64,000 nucleotides of DNA from Liquorilactobacillus mali (lineage in GTDB: Bacteria > Bacillota > Bacilli > Lactobacillales > Lactobacillaceae): positions 62,001-126,000 of the forward strand of contig NZ_JQAR01000001.1 in the NCBI RefSeq assembly GCF_001437155.1, given 5' to 3'. The position numbers and the translations under genes were made by a program. The notes below the pieces were generated by a model. That model saw nothing but the letters and a program-made list of their open reading frames with translations. It did not search any database and was not told the DNA's origin. Shown here in pieces: positions 41,313 to 52,032 of this stretch (its first letter is position 1; each line of letters begins with the position of its first letter).

Positions 41313-42512
41313 ATGGAAATTATGGTACAGAAGTTTGGCGGAACATCGGTTCAGGATGATAAGGCGCGACATAAGGCACTAGAACATGTGCGTTATGCCT
41401 TAGAAAAGGGATATAAGGTTGTTGTTGTTGTTTCTGCAATCGGAAGAAAAGGGGCACCCTACGCAACTGATTCACTCTTGAATCTTGTAGATGCGGATCA
41501 AACAAGCTTGTCAGCACGTGAATTGGATATGATTGTTTCGGTTGGTGAGATTATTTCGACCGCCGTATTTACACAACTGTTGAAAAAAGAGGGTATCTCT
41601 GCAACAGCAATGACTGGTCCAGATGCAGGATTTAGAACTAATAATGATTATCAAAATGCTAAGGTTTTGGATGTAAAAACTGACAATATTAATAAGGCTT
41701 TTTCCGAAAACGATGTTGTCGTAGTAGCTGGTTTTCAGGGGCTATCAAGAGATGGTCATATGGCAACTCTGGGAAGAGGAGGCAGTGACACCTCTGCAGC
41801 ACTTTTGGGGGCAGCACTTTCAGCCAAAAGAGTTGATATCTTTACTGATGTTTCTGGGATGATGACTGGTGATCCTAGACTCGTGAAGAAAGCTAAATTT
41901 TTGAAAAACGTGAGTTACGAGGAAGTTGCTAATATGGCACATGAAGGGGCAAAGGTTATTCACCCACGCGCCGTTGAAATTGCGCAGCAAGCTCATGTTC
42001 CTTTAAGGATTCGTTCAACTTGGGACGGAGTGGATGAGTTAGGAACATTAATCTCAGATAAAAACCTTGCCTTACAAGACTATCGTGGTGTTACGGGGAT
42101 TGCCCATCAAGTTGGGCTGACACAATTCAGTGTTTTGACAGAGAACCTTTCGGCTGATCAAGTATTTAATTTGTTAGCAGATAATCATTTAAGCGTGGAC
42201 TTTATTAATATTTTGCCTGAAAAAGTTGTTTTCAACTTAGACCATGAGGAGTCTCAGGTAGCTAAGAAATTACTGCAGAATAAAAACATCACTTATACTT
42301 TAGTAGAAAATTGTGCTAAGGTGTCAATTGTAGGTGCAGGTATTATGGGGACACCTGGAATAGCGGCAAAAATTGTAACTGCACTTTCCAAGCATAATAT
42401 CGAAATTTTGCAAACAACAGATAGTTACACAACCATTTGGGTACTGGTTAAAGCAGCAGATTTAGAAGTAGCGGTAAATGCCTTGCATGATACTTTTTTA
42501 CTGCGAGATTAG
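41313..42512 (+). CDS. dapG: Aspartate kinase, DapG-like
   Basis: This enzyme phosphorylates aspartate, the first step toward diaminopimelate, lysine, threonine and methionine. The 399-residue protein has the KFGGTSV motif, SAIGRKGAPYATDSLL (very like Bacillus DapG), RGGSDTSAALLG and DVSGMMTGDPR. Two ACT domains follow (about 265-399) for feedback control. With dapF and a DAP-type murE in the window it probably supplies peptidoglycan DAP. GGAG lies about 9 bases before the ATG. Confidence 0.93.
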   Translation: MEIMVQKFGGTSVQDDKARHKALEHVRYALEKGYKVVVVVSAIGRKGAPYATDSLLNLVDADQTSLSARELDMIVSVGEIISTAVFTQLLKKEGISATAMTGPDAGFRTNNDYQNAKVLDVKTDNINKAFSENDVVVVAGFQGLSRDGHMATLGRGGSDTSAALLGAALSAKRVDIFTDVSGMMTGDPRLVKKAKFLKNVSYEEVANMAHEGAKVIHPRAVEIAQQAHVPLRIRSTWDGVDELGTLISDKNLALQDYRGVTGIAHQVGLTQFSVLTENLSADQVFNLLADNHLSVDFINILPEKVVFNLDHEESQVAKKLLQNKNITYTLVENCAKVSIVGAGIMGTPGIAAKIVTALSKHNIEILQTTDSYTTIWVLVKAADLEVAVNALHDTFLLRD

Positions 42513-42530
42513 GAAGTATGGGTGATTAAG

Positions 42531-42872
42531 ATGGTTTGGTACCACCAATTGCTACTGATTGTGCTAGTATTTTTGTTTTTAGTAATCTTGAAGAAGTTTT
42601 TACCTAAGAAACTACGAAAAAAAATGAGAATTTCTAGTTTAATGATTATTCCTGTGCTGTATTGTATTTTTATGACCTCATTAACGAAATTGGAATTGTC
42701 GGTGATTCCATTCTTATTTTTTGGGTTAGGCCTGCTGGGAATTATGATGACACTGGTATATGCATATGTTGAAGGTGAGATAATTTACCGTGTTTTTTTC
42801 AAATCATATTTTCTTTTTTGTGCGCTTGCAGTATATGGGGTATTTGTTCCACTATTTATCCTTAGTATATAA
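42531..42872 (+). CDS. Small integral membrane protein, probable DUF3397
   Basis: A 113-residue protein with four hydrophobic segments and a basic loop (KKFLPKKLRKKMR) after the first. DUF3397 proteins of this length lie just before mraZ in lactobacilli, which is the main reason for the call; the function is unknown. The ATG at 42531 follows GGGTGAT; the GTG at 42522 with AGGAAG is a possible alternative that adds three residues. Confidence 0.7.
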   Translation: MVWYHQLLLIVLVFLFLVILKKFLPKKLRKKMRISSLMIIPVLYCIFMTSLTKLELSVIPFLFFGLGLLGIMMTLVYAYVEGEIIYRVFFKSYFLFCALAVYGVFVPLFILSI

Positions 42873-42886
42873 ACTTATTTTTTCCA

Positions 42887-42926
42887 AAAGCTGTCTCAGA
42901 CTTAATTGTTTGGGATGGCTTTTTTA
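42887..42926 (+). terminator. Terminator before mraZ
   Basis: AAAAGCTGTCTCA pairs with TTGGGATGGCTTTT (some G-U pairs), followed by T. It separates the dapG unit from the dcw cluster. Confidence 0.85.
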
Positions 42927-43040
42927 GTGCGTTGATGTATTTGAAGAAAAAAGCCTAAGTATTCAAGGTTTTGGACCATTAAGAAGTCGCTTTTGGACTT
43001 GAAAAAAGAATTTAATAATTAAGTGGTAATTTATGGGTGA

Positions 43041-43070
43041 AAAAGTGGTGTGAAGTGGTGAAATGTGGTA
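43041..43070 (+). promoter_or_regulatory. MraZ operator: three 10-bp direct repeats
   Basis: AAAAGTGGTG, TGAAGTGGTG and AAATGTGGTA follow one another exactly every 10 bases (GTGG in each), about 40 bases before mraZ. Related GTGG copies occur at 43023 and ATGGTAGTG at 43081. MraZ rings bind such 10-bp-spaced repeats and repress the dcw operon. Confidence 0.75.
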
Positions 43071-43107
43071 GTATCAAAATATGGTAGTGTCAAGGGAGGT
43101 GTCTTAC

Positions 43108-43539
43108 ATGTTTATGGGCGAATATCGACACGCAATTGATGAGAAGGGCCGATTAATTATTCCTTCAAAATTTCGTGAAGATTTAGGTGAAGTCTTTGTA
43201 ATAACACGTGGAATGGATGGATGTCTGTTCGGATATCCTGAATCAGAATGGAATATCTTACAGGAAAAATTGCAAAAACTCCCACTTACTAAAAAAGATG
43301 CTCGTTCATTTGTAAGATTTTTTTACTCCGCAGCTACTGAATGTGAGTTCGATAAACAAGGAAGAGTAAGTATCCCAAAGTCACTTCGAAGTCATGCATC
43401 ACTTGAAAAAAAGTGTGTTGTTGTAGGTGTCTCAAACAGATTTGAAATATGGTCTGAAGCACGTTGGGATGACTTCTCGACTGAGGCAGAAACAAACTTT
43501 GATGAAATTGCCGAAAATATGATTGATTTTGGTCTTTAA
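43108..43539 (+). CDS. mraZ: Transcriptional regulator MraZ
   Basis: A 143-residue, ring-forming DNA-binding protein that controls the dcw cluster. Two AbrB-like halves are visible: [20 protein letters not shown] and [20 protein letters not shown]. The start is ATG at 43108 with GGGAGGTG upstream, giving the usual family length; the in-frame ATG at 43081 is rejected. Confidence 0.96.
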   Translation: MFMGEYRHAIDEKGRLIIPSKFREDLGEVFVITRGMDGCLFGYPESEWNILQEKLQKLPLTKKDARSFVRFFYSAATECEFDKQGRVSIPKSLRSHASLEKKCVVVGVSNRFEIWSEARWDDFSTEAETNFDEIAENMIDFGL

Positions 43540-43554
43540 TAATGGAGGATTAAC

Positions 43555-44505
43555 GTGGCAGATTTTGAACATACAACCGTTTTATTGCATGAAGCGGTAG
43601 AGGGATTAGCAATTAAACAAGACGGTATCTACGTTGACTGTACCTTGGGTGGCGGTGGACATAGTGGGCTAATCGTGTCTAAGCTGTCTGAAGAGGGACA
43701 TCTTATATCCTTTGATCAAGACCAAACTGCAATTACATACAATGAGGATAGATTTAAAGATGACTTAGCTTCTGGAAAGATTACGTTTGTGAAATCAAAT
43801 TTCAGATTTTTAAGTACAAAACTATTGGAAAAGGGCATCACTAGCGTAGATGGAATTTTATATGACTTAGGAGTTTCGTCACCGCAATTTGATAATGCAG
43901 ATCGCGGATTCAGTTATCGATATGATTCTAAGCTTGATATGCGCATGGATCAAACACAGAATTTGACCGCTGAGAAGATTGTCAATGAATGGCCATACGA
44001 AAAATTAGTTCGTATTTTCTTTAGATATGGTGAAGAAAAATACGCCAAATCAATTGCACGAAGAATTGAAAAGGAAAGACAAATTGCACTAATTGAAACC
44101 ACCGGTCAACTAGTTGAATTGATAAAAGAGTCAATTCCTGCTAGAGCAAGACGTACCGGTGGACATCCAGCAAAAAAAGTTTTTCAGGCGATTAGGATAG
44201 CTGTCAATGATGAACTTGGGGCATTGGAACAATCATTAGAAGAAGCCTTAGAATTGATTAATGTTGGTGGAAGAATCAGTGTTATTACATTTCAATCGCT
44301 TGAAGATCGTCTAGTTAAGTCGATGTTCAAGGAAAAGAGTGAAGTACAAGACTTGCCGCAAGGTTTACCGGTGATACCTGATGAGTTTCAACCAAAGTTT
44401 AAGCTAGTGTCACGAAAACCAATTCTACCGAGTGAAGAGGAACTACTGAATAATCACCGAGCACATTCTGCAAAATTAAGAGTGATTGAAAGAATAAAAA
44501 GATAA
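43555..44505 (+). CDS. rsmH: 16S rRNA (cytosine-1402-N4) methyltransferase
   Basis: RsmH methylates N4 of C1402 in the ribosomal P site. The 316-residue protein has [13 protein letters not shown], the SAM motif [31 protein letters not shown] and [15 protein letters not shown]. The start is GTG at 43555 with GGAGGA upstream. It is the second gene of the dcw cluster, as usual. Confidence 0.97.
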   Translation: MADFEHTTVLLHEAVEGLAIKQDGIYVDCTLGGGGHSGLIVSKLSEEGHLISFDQDQTAITYNEDRFKDDLASGKITFVKSNFRFLSTKLLEKGITSVDGILYDLGVSSPQFDNADRGFSYRYDSKLDMRMDQTQNLTAEKIVNEWPYEKLVRIFFRYGEEKYAKSIARRIEKERQIALIETTGQLVELIKESIPARARRTGGHPAKKVFQAIRIAVNDELGALEQSLEEALELINVGGRISVITFQSLEDRLVKSMFKEKSEVQDLPQGLPVIPDEFQPKFKLVSRKPILPSEEELLNNHRAHSAKLRVIERIKR

Positions 44506-44525
44506 CAATAAAGGATGTGAAGAAA

Positions 44526-44897
44526 ATGGCACAAAGTACAGCACGACAATTAGAAGCAATTCCTAAACGACAGGAACAAACGGTACCGATACATAAAGCA
44601 TTACCTAAAGTAAAGAGCACTCGAGTACCGTTTTCGGGATTTGAAATTATGAGTGCAGCATTGTTGAGTTTATTATTCATGGGAATGATGATTCTTGTGA
44701 TATCTTCTAAAGTTAATCTCTCAAGTACCCAATATGAATTACAAAATGTGAATCAAAAAATTGTTGAGATTCAAAACGATAATGTTAACACAAAACAGGA
44801 AGTCAGTGAGCTTTCAAATAAGAGCAGGTTAATGAAGATTGCACAGGATGCGGGCTTAACCATGAATGATAATTCAATAAGGAATGTTTCAAAATGA
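44526..44897 (+). CDS. ftsL: Cell division protein FtsL
   Basis: A 123-residue bitopic membrane protein: cytosolic N-terminus (about 1-38), one membrane segment (about 39-60) and an extracytoplasmic leucine-zipper coiled coil (LSSTQYELQNVNQKIVEIQN). It links divisome proteins DivIB and DivIC. The start is ATG at 44526; an in-frame GTG at 44517 is too near AAGGA. It overlaps pbp2X by 4 bases. Confidence 0.9.
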   Translation: MAQSTARQLEAIPKRQEQTVPIHKALPKVKSTRVPFSGFEIMSAALLSLLFMGMMILVISSKVNLSSTQYELQNVNQKIVEIQNDNVNTKQEVSELSNKSRLMKIAQDAGLTMNDNSIRNVSK

Positions 44898-47041
44898 TTA
44901 AAAAAAATGAACGAGAGACAAAAAAGCGAAGACAGCAAAATAGAAAGAGGTTCGGTCGATGGATTTTCTTTAGTGTTGCAATCATTTTCGCAATGTTTAT
45001 CGGTCGTTTTTTTTATATTGCAGTTTTTCAATCCGTGGATCACGTTAATTTAAAAAAAAGTGTGGCAAAGCTATATGCCAGTAAGACGGAGATAAAAGCT
45101 CAGCGTGGAACGATTTATGATGCTGATAATCAACCGATTGCAGAAGATACATCAACTTATACAATTTACATAGTTTTATCAAAAACGGCCGTAGCATTTG
45201 GAAAAAGAGAGTATCTGGCTGATAAAGATAAGGATAAGGCAGCAAAAATTTTGAGTAAAAACTTGTCGATTTCATATGATAAAGTCAAGAAAATTTTGAA
45301 TCCAGAAAATCAAGATACATATCAAGTTGAACTTGGGACAGCTGGAAAAAATATTTCACTTGAAACTAAAAATAAGATAGAAGCTGCTAACATAAAGGGA
45401 ATTAATTTTACAGAATCGCAAGCTCGGCTCTATCCTAATGGAACTTTTGCTTCCCAATTGATTGGAATTGCAGAAAATAATGGCGGGAAAATGGTTGGAG
45501 TCATGGGCCTTGAAAGTCAATATAATAAATTATTGACCGGTGTAAACGGGGTAAAGAAATTTGAAAAAGATATCAAAGGAACTCCTATTCCTGGATCAAA
45601 AATAAAGTCTAGGAAAGCCAAAAATGGTGACAATGTTTATACGACGATTGACTCAAGACTGCAGACTTATTTGGAGACATTAATGTCACAAGCACAAAGC
45701 AAGTATCATGCAAAAGAAATGAATGCTGTTTTGATGAATGCAAAAACTGGAGCGATTGTTGCTGCGACTCAGCGTCCAACCTTTAATGCTCAAACCAAGG
45801 TTGGTCTGAGCGATATGTGGCGTAATACTTTAGTTGAGGATGCATTTGAACCAGGGTCAACAATGAAAATCTTGACGATGGCAGCGGCAATCAACAGTGG
45901 AAATTATAATGAAAATGCGACCTACAAATCTGGAACTTATAAAATCAATGGACAGACTGTGAGCGATTGGAACACAAGTGGATGGGGAAATATTACCTAT
46001 CGTGATGCCTTTATTCGTTCATCTAATGTCGGGATGGCACATTTAGAACAGACGATGGGAGCAAAAACTTGGCTGAAATACATTAAACGTTTTGGTTTGC
46101 TGAAATCGACAAATTCGGGGCTTTCAAATGAAGCAAAAGGCAGTATAGAATATGACTATCCAATTGAACAAGCAAATACTGCATATGGTCAAGGAATAAC
46201 TGCAACTGTATTTCAAATGCTTCAGGCATTTTCAGCAGTTACTAATAATGGTAAAATGGTAAAGCCACAGTTAGTTCGAAAAATCGTGAACCCTAATAAT
46301 GGTAAAACGGTTTATAAGTTTAACAAAAAAGTTGTTGGTCATCCTATTAAATCTTCAACCGCCAAAAAAGTATTGAGCATGATGCAAGATGTTGTCTATA
46401 ATCAAAATGGTACAGGAAGTGCCTTTAAGATAGATGGATATCGAATTGGGGTGAAAACCGGGACAGCACAGATTGGTAATAGTACAGGAACAGGATATCT
46501 TAAAGGAGATACAAATTATATCTTCTCTGTTGCAGGGGTGGCACCTGCGAATAATCCAAAGTACATCTTGTATATCACTATGAAACAACCTACGACTTTT
46601 GCTAGCGGAACTTCGGGACAAATGCTAGCCAGTGTTTTTAACCCACTATTAAAGCGAGCACTGGATGAAAGTTCTGGGCAAGCTGCAAGCAATACACAAG
46701 TTGCAATAAAAAATTATATAGGTAAGAATGTAACTAGTGTAAAGGCTGCATTAAGAAATGCTGGATTGTTAGTTACAACGATTGGTAGTGGTAACAAAAT
46801 TACGGCACAATCTGAATCGGCTGGAAGTACTTCTTTGTCTGGGGAACGGATAATTTTAGTATCAAATGGCGAAAAGATGATGCCTGATTTGACTGGATGG
46901 TCTAGAAGCGATGTTGTAAAACTTGGTAAACTATTAGGAATTAATTTTAACATTGAGGGTTCTGGCTATGTCAGTGAACAAAGTGTGGCGGCTAATAAAT
47001 CATTGAATGGAACTACAAATATTACTGTAAAGCTCAAATAG
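44894..47041 (+). CDS. pbp2X: Penicillin-binding protein 2X (septal transpeptidase, PASTA)
   Basis: This class B PBP cross-links septal peptidoglycan. The 715-residue protein has one N-terminal membrane segment (about 24-45), a dimerisation domain, the transpeptidase with STMK at 322-325, SSN at 376-378 and KTG at 521-523, and two C-terminal PASTA domains (about 600-715). It is in the dcw position of ftsI/pbpX and coupled to ftsL through an ATGA overlap. Confidence 0.96.
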   Translation: MIKKNERETKKRRQQNRKRFGRWIFFSVAIIFAMFIGRFFYIAVFQSVDHVNLKKSVAKLYASKTEIKAQRGTIYDADNQPIAEDTSTYTIYIVLSKTAVAFGKREYLADKDKDKAAKILSKNLSISYDKVKKILNPENQDTYQVELGTAGKNISLETKNKIEAANIKGINFTESQARLYPNGTFASQLIGIAENNGGKMVGVMGLESQYNKLLTGVNGVKKFEKDIKGTPIPGSKIKSRKAKNGDNVYTTIDSRLQTYLETLMSQAQSKYHAKEMNAVLMNAKTGAIVAATQRPTFNAQTKVGLSDMWRNTLVEDAFEPGSTMKILTMAAAINSGNYNENATYKSGTYKINGQTVSDWNTSGWGNITYRDAFIRSSNVGMAHLEQTMGAKTWLKYIKRFGLLKSTNSGLSNEAKGSIEYDYPIEQANTAYGQGITATVFQMLQAFSAVTNNGKMVKPQLVRKIVNPNNGKTVYKFNKKVVGHPIKSSTAKKVLSMMQDVVYNQNGTGSAFKIDGYRIGVKTGTAQIGNSTGTGYLKGDTNYIFSVAGVAPANNPKYILYITMKQPTTFASGTSGQMLASVFNPLLKRALDESSGQAASNTQVAIKNYIGKNVTSVKAALRNAGLLVTTIGSGNKITAQSESAGSTSLSGERIILVSNGEKMMPDLTGWSRSDVVKLGKLLGINFNIEGSGYVSEQSVAANKSLNGTTNITVKLK

Positions 47042-47068
47042 GGCAAATAGGGATAGTATGGTGAATTT

Positions 47069-48556
47069 ATGCAAGCAAGCAAATTAATTAATAATTTAAA
47101 GTTTAAAAAAGTAATACCTGAAAGTTTTGAAGACTTTTCTGTCTCTTTATTGACACAAGATACACGCGAGGTTATTGGCGGAAGTATTTTTGTGGCAATT
47201 AAAGGAGCAAAAGCCGATGGACACAAAATGGTACAAGAGGCTGTAGAAAAAGGTGCAGCAATGATTATTGCACAGGAAGAACTGACTGAAGTTTCAGTGC
47301 CAGTTGTATATGTGCAAAATACCAAAAAAGCAATGGCAATTTTGAGTAGCTTTTTTTATGAAACATCAAGCCAGGCACTTCGCATAATTGGTGTAACAGG
47401 AACAAATGGAAAAACGACTGTTACACATATTGTTGAAGCAATTTTTCGCAATCTGGGTGAGAAAACCGGATTGATTGGTACGATGTATCGCAAAATTGAT
47501 GATGAAATTTTGAAAACAAAAAATACAACCCCTGATATTATCACTTTGCAGCGTACTTTGAATAAGATGGTTGAAAAGGGTGTAAGTACAGTTGCAATGG
47601 AAGTTTCTTCAATTGCTTTGATTCAAGGAAGAGTGTGGGGAATTGATTTTGATGTCGCAGTTTTTACTAATCTGACACAAGATCATTTGGATTACCACAA
47701 GACAATGGCCAACTATGAACATGCGAAAAGCCTATTGTTTTCACAGCTAGGGAACAAGTATACACATTCTGGGGATTCCAAGGTAGCTGTTTTGAACATT
47801 GATGATCCAGTCGGTGAGCGATTTGAGGCTGATACTGCTGCTGAGATTCTTACTTATGGTATTAAAAAAGAAGCAATGATTAAAGCGGAAAATATTGAAA
47901 TTCATAGTGAAGGAACTGATTTTGATTTAATTGTTTTTGGCGAGAAGTTCCATCTGGGTGTAAAAATGGTGGGATTATTTAATGTATACAATATTTTGGC
48001 TGCTTTTTCTGCTGCATATGCTTGTGGAGTCGAGTCTGAAAATATTATTAGTGCACTTGAGGAATTTCCAGGTGTTAAAGGCAGACTTCAACTCATTACT
48101 TCTGCAAGCAGGGTCTCTGCAATTGTAGATTACTCACATACACCTGATGGGCTATTAAATGCTTTGGAAACAATAAACGATTTTGCAAAGGGAAAAGTTT
48201 TTTGTGTAGTTGGCTGTGGTGGTGATCGAGACAAGTTAAAAAGGCCCAAAATGGCTAAGATTGCCGTTGAGCATAGTGACTATCCTATCTTTACGTCAGA
48301 TAATCCGCGTTCAGAAAACCCACAAACAATAATTGACGAAATGCTTGTGGGAGTACCTGAGCAGGTGGAAATTCCAACGTTTGTTAATAGACGTGAAGCA
48401 ATTAACTTTGCTGTTGCAATGGCAAAACCAAAAGACATTATTTTGATTGCTGGAAAAGGGCATGAAGATTATCAAATAATTGGGGATACAAAACATCATT
48501 TTGATGATGTTGAAGAAGCAAAGAAAGCACTCTATTTAAAGGAGCAAAGAGATTAG
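47069..48556 (+). CDS. murE: UDP-MurNAc-tripeptide synthetase MurE, DAP-adding type
   Basis: This ATP-dependent ligase adds the third stem amino acid. The 495-residue protein has GTNGKTT (P-loop), TTPDIITLQ, the central domain DYHKTMANYEHAKSL with the carbamylated Lys, and the specificity loop SDNPRSENP. The DNPR motif marks meso-DAP-adding enzymes, in contrast to the lysine-adding type. MurE inside the dcw cluster between pbp2X and mraY is as in Bacillus; many lactobacilli have murE elsewhere. Confidence 0.94.
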   Translation: MQASKLINNLKFKKVIPESFEDFSVSLLTQDTREVIGGSIFVAIKGAKADGHKMVQEAVEKGAAMIIAQEELTEVSVPVVYVQNTKKAMAILSSFFYETSSQALRIIGVTGTNGKTTVTHIVEAIFRNLGEKTGLIGTMYRKIDDEILKTKNTTPDIITLQRTLNKMVEKGVSTVAMEVSSIALIQGRVWGIDFDVAVFTNLTQDHLDYHKTMANYEHAKSLLFSQLGNKYTHSGDSKVAVLNIDDPVGERFEADTAAEILTYGIKKEAMIKAENIEIHSEGTDFDLIVFGEKFHLGVKMVGLFNVYNILAAFSAAYACGVESENIISALEEFPGVKGRLQLITSASRVSAIVDYSHTPDGLLNALETINDFAKGKVFCVVGCGGDRDKLKRPKMAKIAVEHSDYPIFTSDNPRSENPQTIIDEMLVGVPEQVEIPTFVNRREAINFAVAMAKPKDIILIAGKGHEDYQIIGDTKHHFDDVEEAKKALYLKEQRD

Positions 48557-49519
48557 ATGAATTCAATTGAAATGATTCTTACCGTCATAGTTAGTTTTTT
48601 AGCAACATTAATTTTTTTACCGGTCTTTATCAATTATGCACACAAGAAAAAGCAAGGGCAGATGATTCGTGAAGAAGGACCCAAGTGGCATGAAAAAAAG
48701 TCGGGGACACCGACAATGGGAGGATTTGTATTTAACATTGCGATACTGGTGACCGCAATTATCATTCCTGCTATTTATGGACAGTTGAGTGCCAGGTTAT
48801 TGGTGCTGGACTTCATCTTGTTACTTTATGGAATATTGGGATTCTGGGATGATTCTATAAAGTTGTGGAAAAAACAAAATGAGGGATTGAAAGCTTGGCA
48901 AAAGCTACTTGGTCAAATAGTTGGTGGCTTAATTTTTACTATTGTGTATTTGCATGAAGGACTTCCACTTGCTTTGCACTTCTTTGGTAACGAGATTAAT
49001 ATCGGTTTTTTGTTTGTATTTTTTGTTATCTTTTGGCTTGTGGGATTTTCAAATGCAGTGAATCTTACAGATGGAATTGATGGACTTGTAGCAGGACAAG
49101 TCATCATAGCGTTTGGAACATATGCAGTGATCGCAGCTGCTCAAAACCAAGGTGATGTTTTGATCTTTTGTCTGGCGGTTATCGGTGCACTCTTTGCTTT
49201 TCTCTTATTTAATCATAAACCTGCAAAGATTTTTATGGGAGACATGGGATCGTTGGCCTTAGGTGGTGCTTTAGCTGCAGTTTCAATATTATTACATCAT
49301 GAGTTATCACTGCTCGTAATTGGGATTATATTCGTGATTGAAACTGCAAGTGTAATGCTGCAGGTTGCTTCATTCAAATTAACTGGGAAACGTATTTTCA
49401 AGATGAGTCCAATTCATCATCATTTCGAATTGAGCGGCTGGAGTGAATGGCGAATAGATGTAACCTTTTGGCTAATTGGTCTAGGAGCAGGCATTTTAAG
49501 TCTTATAGTGATACTTTAA
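48557..49519 (+). CDS. mraY: Phospho-MurNAc-pentapeptide translocase MraY
   Basis: MraY transfers phospho-MurNAc-pentapeptide to undecaprenyl phosphate to form lipid I. The 320-residue protein has about ten membrane segments; GTPTMGG, the DD pair in [33 protein letters not shown] and MSPIHHHFE are all present. The ATG follows the murE stop directly; AAAGGAG in murE is the ribosome site. Confidence 0.97.
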   Translation: MNSIEMILTVIVSFLATLIFLPVFINYAHKKKQGQMIREEGPKWHEKKSGTPTMGGFVFNIAILVTAIIIPAIYGQLSARLLVLDFILLLYGILGFWDDSIKLWKKQNEGLKAWQKLLGQIVGGLIFTIVYLHEGLPLALHFFGNEINIGFLFVFFVIFWLVGFSNAVNLTDGIDGLVAGQVIIAFGTYAVIAAAQNQGDVLIFCLAVIGALFAFLLFNHKPAKIFMGDMGSLALGGALAAVSILLHHELSLLVIGIIFVIETASVMLQVASFKLTGKRIFKMSPIHHHFELSGWSEWRIDVTFWLIGLGAGILSLIVIL

Positions 49520-49546
49520 ATTTTTATTGGAAAAGGGATGGCCATT

Positions 49547-50914
49547 ATGAAAAAAATAACAACTTACCAGAATAAAAATGTATTAGTTGTTGGATTGGGA
49601 AAAAGTGGGATTAATTCTGCAAAGCTTCTTTGCAAGTTAGGTTCAAAAGTAACAGTGAACGATTTAAAAGAGGCACCGCAAGAAGTTAAAGACGATTTGC
49701 AGGGTGAAGGAATAAATGTAGTGACAGGAGGCCATCCGCTTTCACTTTTAGATGAAACAGATTTGATAGTAAAGAATCCTGGAATTCCTTATAGCAATGT
49801 CTTGATTGCTGAGGCTGTAAGACGTGGAATGACGATCATTACTGAGCCAGAATTAGCTTACGAGATCTTGGACGCTCAGATGATTGGCGTGACAGGGACA
49901 AATGGTAAGACAACTACGACGACTCTTATTACATTAATGCTTAATCATGGAAGGCAAAAGGGTGAAGCATATGCTGCAGGAAATATTGGGATCCCTGCAA
50001 CTATAGTAGCACAAAAGGCAACTAAAGATGATGTGATGGTTACTGAACTATCAAGTTTTCAACTGATGGGAACAACAAAACTTCGTCCTCACATAGCTGT
50101 CTTGACTAATATTTATGAGGCTCACACGGACTACCATGGAACGCGTGCTAATTATATTAAAGCAAAAATGAATATTACAAAAAATCAGACAAAAGACGAT
50201 TATTTCGTAGTTAATTGGGATTCTGAAGAGTGGCGCAACTTAAGTACACAATCAGATGCAACGATTATTCCTTTTTCGCGCAAAGACAATAGTGAGTCTG
50301 GTGCTTATGAAAAAGATGGTTGGCTCTATTTTAGAGAAGAAAAAATTATGCCTGCATCTGAGATTAAGATTCCAGGAGAACATAATGTTGAGAATGCACT
50401 TGCAGCGATAGCCGTTGTAAAAATATTGGGACAGGCAAATGAAAACATTGTGGAAGTTCTGAAGACATTCTCTGGTGTTAAGCACCGTACACAATATGTT
50501 ACAACAATTAAGCAGCGCAAATTCTATAATGACTCAAAAGCAACCAATATGGAAGCCACAGAAAAAGCATTAGCTGGATTTAATAACCCAGTAGTGCTAC
50601 TAGCAGGAGGCTTAGACCGTGGCTTTACATTTGAACGACTAATCCCTTATTTTAAGAACCTTAGGGGGATAATTGTATTCGGTGAAACTGCTGACTTGGT
50701 AGCACAGGCAGCAAAACAAGCAGGGGTCCAACAAATAGTGAAAACTGAAAATGTTAAGTCAGCAGTACCAATTGCGTATGATATGAGTAAAGAAAATGAT
50801 GTGATTTTACTTTCACCAGCATGTGCAAGTTGGGATCAATACCCGACTTTTGAAGTGCGTGGAGATATGTTTATTGAAGCGGTCGAAGATCTAAAGAAAG
50901 AAATGGAGATGTAG
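49547..50914 (+). CDS. murD: UDP-MurNAc-L-alanine:D-glutamate ligase MurD
   Basis: MurD adds D-glutamate to UDP-MurNAc-L-alanine. The 455-residue protein has an N-terminal Rossmann domain ([17 protein letters not shown]), P-loop [29 protein letters not shown] and the C-terminal domain ([11 protein letters not shown]). The start is ATG at 49547 with AAAAGGG upstream; ATG 49538 overlaps that site. Confidence 0.96.
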   Translation: MKKITTYQNKNVLVVGLGKSGINSAKLLCKLGSKVTVNDLKEAPQEVKDDLQGEGINVVTGGHPLSLLDETDLIVKNPGIPYSNVLIAEAVRRGMTIITEPELAYEILDAQMIGVTGTNGKTTTTTLITLMLNHGRQKGEAYAAGNIGIPATIVAQKATKDDVMVTELSSFQLMGTTKLRPHIAVLTNIYEAHTDYHGTRANYIKAKMNITKNQTKDDYFVVNWDSEEWRNLSTQSDATIIPFSRKDNSESGAYEKDGWLYFREEKIMPASEIKIPGEHNVENALAAIAVVKILGQANENIVEVLKTFSGVKHRTQYVTTIKQRKFYNDSKATNMEATEKALAGFNNPVVLLAGGLDRGFTFERLIPYFKNLRGIIVFGETADLVAQAAKQAGVQQIVKTENVKSAVPIAYDMSKENDVILLSPACASWDQYPTFEVRGDMFIEAVEDLKKEMEM

Positions 50915-50918
50915 TATA

Positions 50919-52010
50919 GTGCGCTTATTAATATCTGGTGGTGGTACGGGTGGACATATCTATCCAGCCCTGGCATTAATTGATACTTTAAAAAAAGATG
51001 ATGACAGCAATTCATTCTTGTATGTCGGAACAAACAGGGGTCTTGAAAGTAAGATTGTTCCAAATGCAGGAATTGATTTTAAAACGGTTGAGATACAGGG
51101 ATTCAAACGATCGTTGTCACTGCAGAACTTTAAGACTATTTATTTATTTTTAAAAAGCGTTCATGAAGCTAAGAAAATAATTAGGGAATTCAAACCTGAT
51201 GTTGTTGTTGGCACTGGTGGTTATGTTTGTGGAGCGGTTGTTTATGCAGCATCACAAATGCACATTCCAACTTTTATTCATGAACAAAACAGCATTGCAG
51301 GTGTTACAAACAAGTTTCTAAGTCATTTTGTTGATAAGATTGGTATCTGCTTTGAGGCTGCTAAAAAGGAATTTCCAAGTCAGAAGGTTGTCTTTACCGG
51401 CAATCCTCGCGCACAACAGGTAGCTAATATTAAAGCAACTGGACGATTAGCTGAATTGGGTTTATCAGAAAATAAAAAAACAGTGCTGATTTTTGGTGGC
51501 TCAAGAGGTGCTAAGCGTATTAATGAGGCAGCAATGGATGCATTTGCTTTGTTTGATACGAATGAATTTCAAGTGTTATTTGTGACAGGCAGCATTTACT
51601 ATGAGAAAATAAGAGATGAGATTGGTGAAAAAAAATTAAATAATATCGTTATTAAATCTTATATTCAAGATATGCCAGCTATTTTGCCTGAAATTGATCT
51701 AATAGTTGGACGTTCCGGAGCAACAAGCCTAGCTGAAATAACTGTGTTGGGAATTCCATCAATATTGATTCCAAGCCCGAATGTGACACATGATCATCAA
51801 ACTTATAATGCACGCAGTCTTGCCGATATCGGTGCTGCAATAATGCTTAAGGAAGATATGTTGAGTGGTCAAACATTGGCAGATGAAGTTAATGGGTTAA
51901 TGAAGGATGATGAGAGAAGAAACAGAATCGCCCAAGAAGCTAAAAAAGCGGGTATTCCAGATTCTTCTACGCGAATTGAAAAGGTTTTGACAGATTTGAT
52001 TAACAGATAA
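50919..52010 (+). CDS. murG: UDP-GlcNAc:lipid I GlcNAc transferase MurG
   Basis: MurG turns lipid I into lipid II at the inner face of the membrane. The 363-residue GT-B enzyme has [50 protein letters not shown] and [10 protein letters not shown]. The start is GTG at 50919, 4 bases after murD, with GGAG in murD. Confidence 0.97.
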   Translation: MRLLISGGGTGGHIYPALALIDTLKKDDDSNSFLYVGTNRGLESKIVPNAGIDFKTVEIQGFKRSLSLQNFKTIYLFLKSVHEAKKIIREFKPDVVVGTGGYVCGAVVYAASQMHIPTFIHEQNSIAGVTNKFLSHFVDKIGICFEAAKKEFPSQKVVFTGNPRAQQVANIKATGRLAELGLSENKKTVLIFGGSRGAKRINEAAMDAFALFDTNEFQVLFVTGSIYYEKIRDEIGEKKLNNIVIKSYIQDMPAILPEIDLIVGRSGATSLAEITVLGIPSILIPSPNVTHDHQTYNARSLADIGAAIMLKEDMLSGQTLADEVNGLMKDDERRNRIAQEAKKAGIPDSSTRIEKVLTDLINR

Positions 52011-52032
52011 TTGGAAAAAGATGGAGGTTGGT

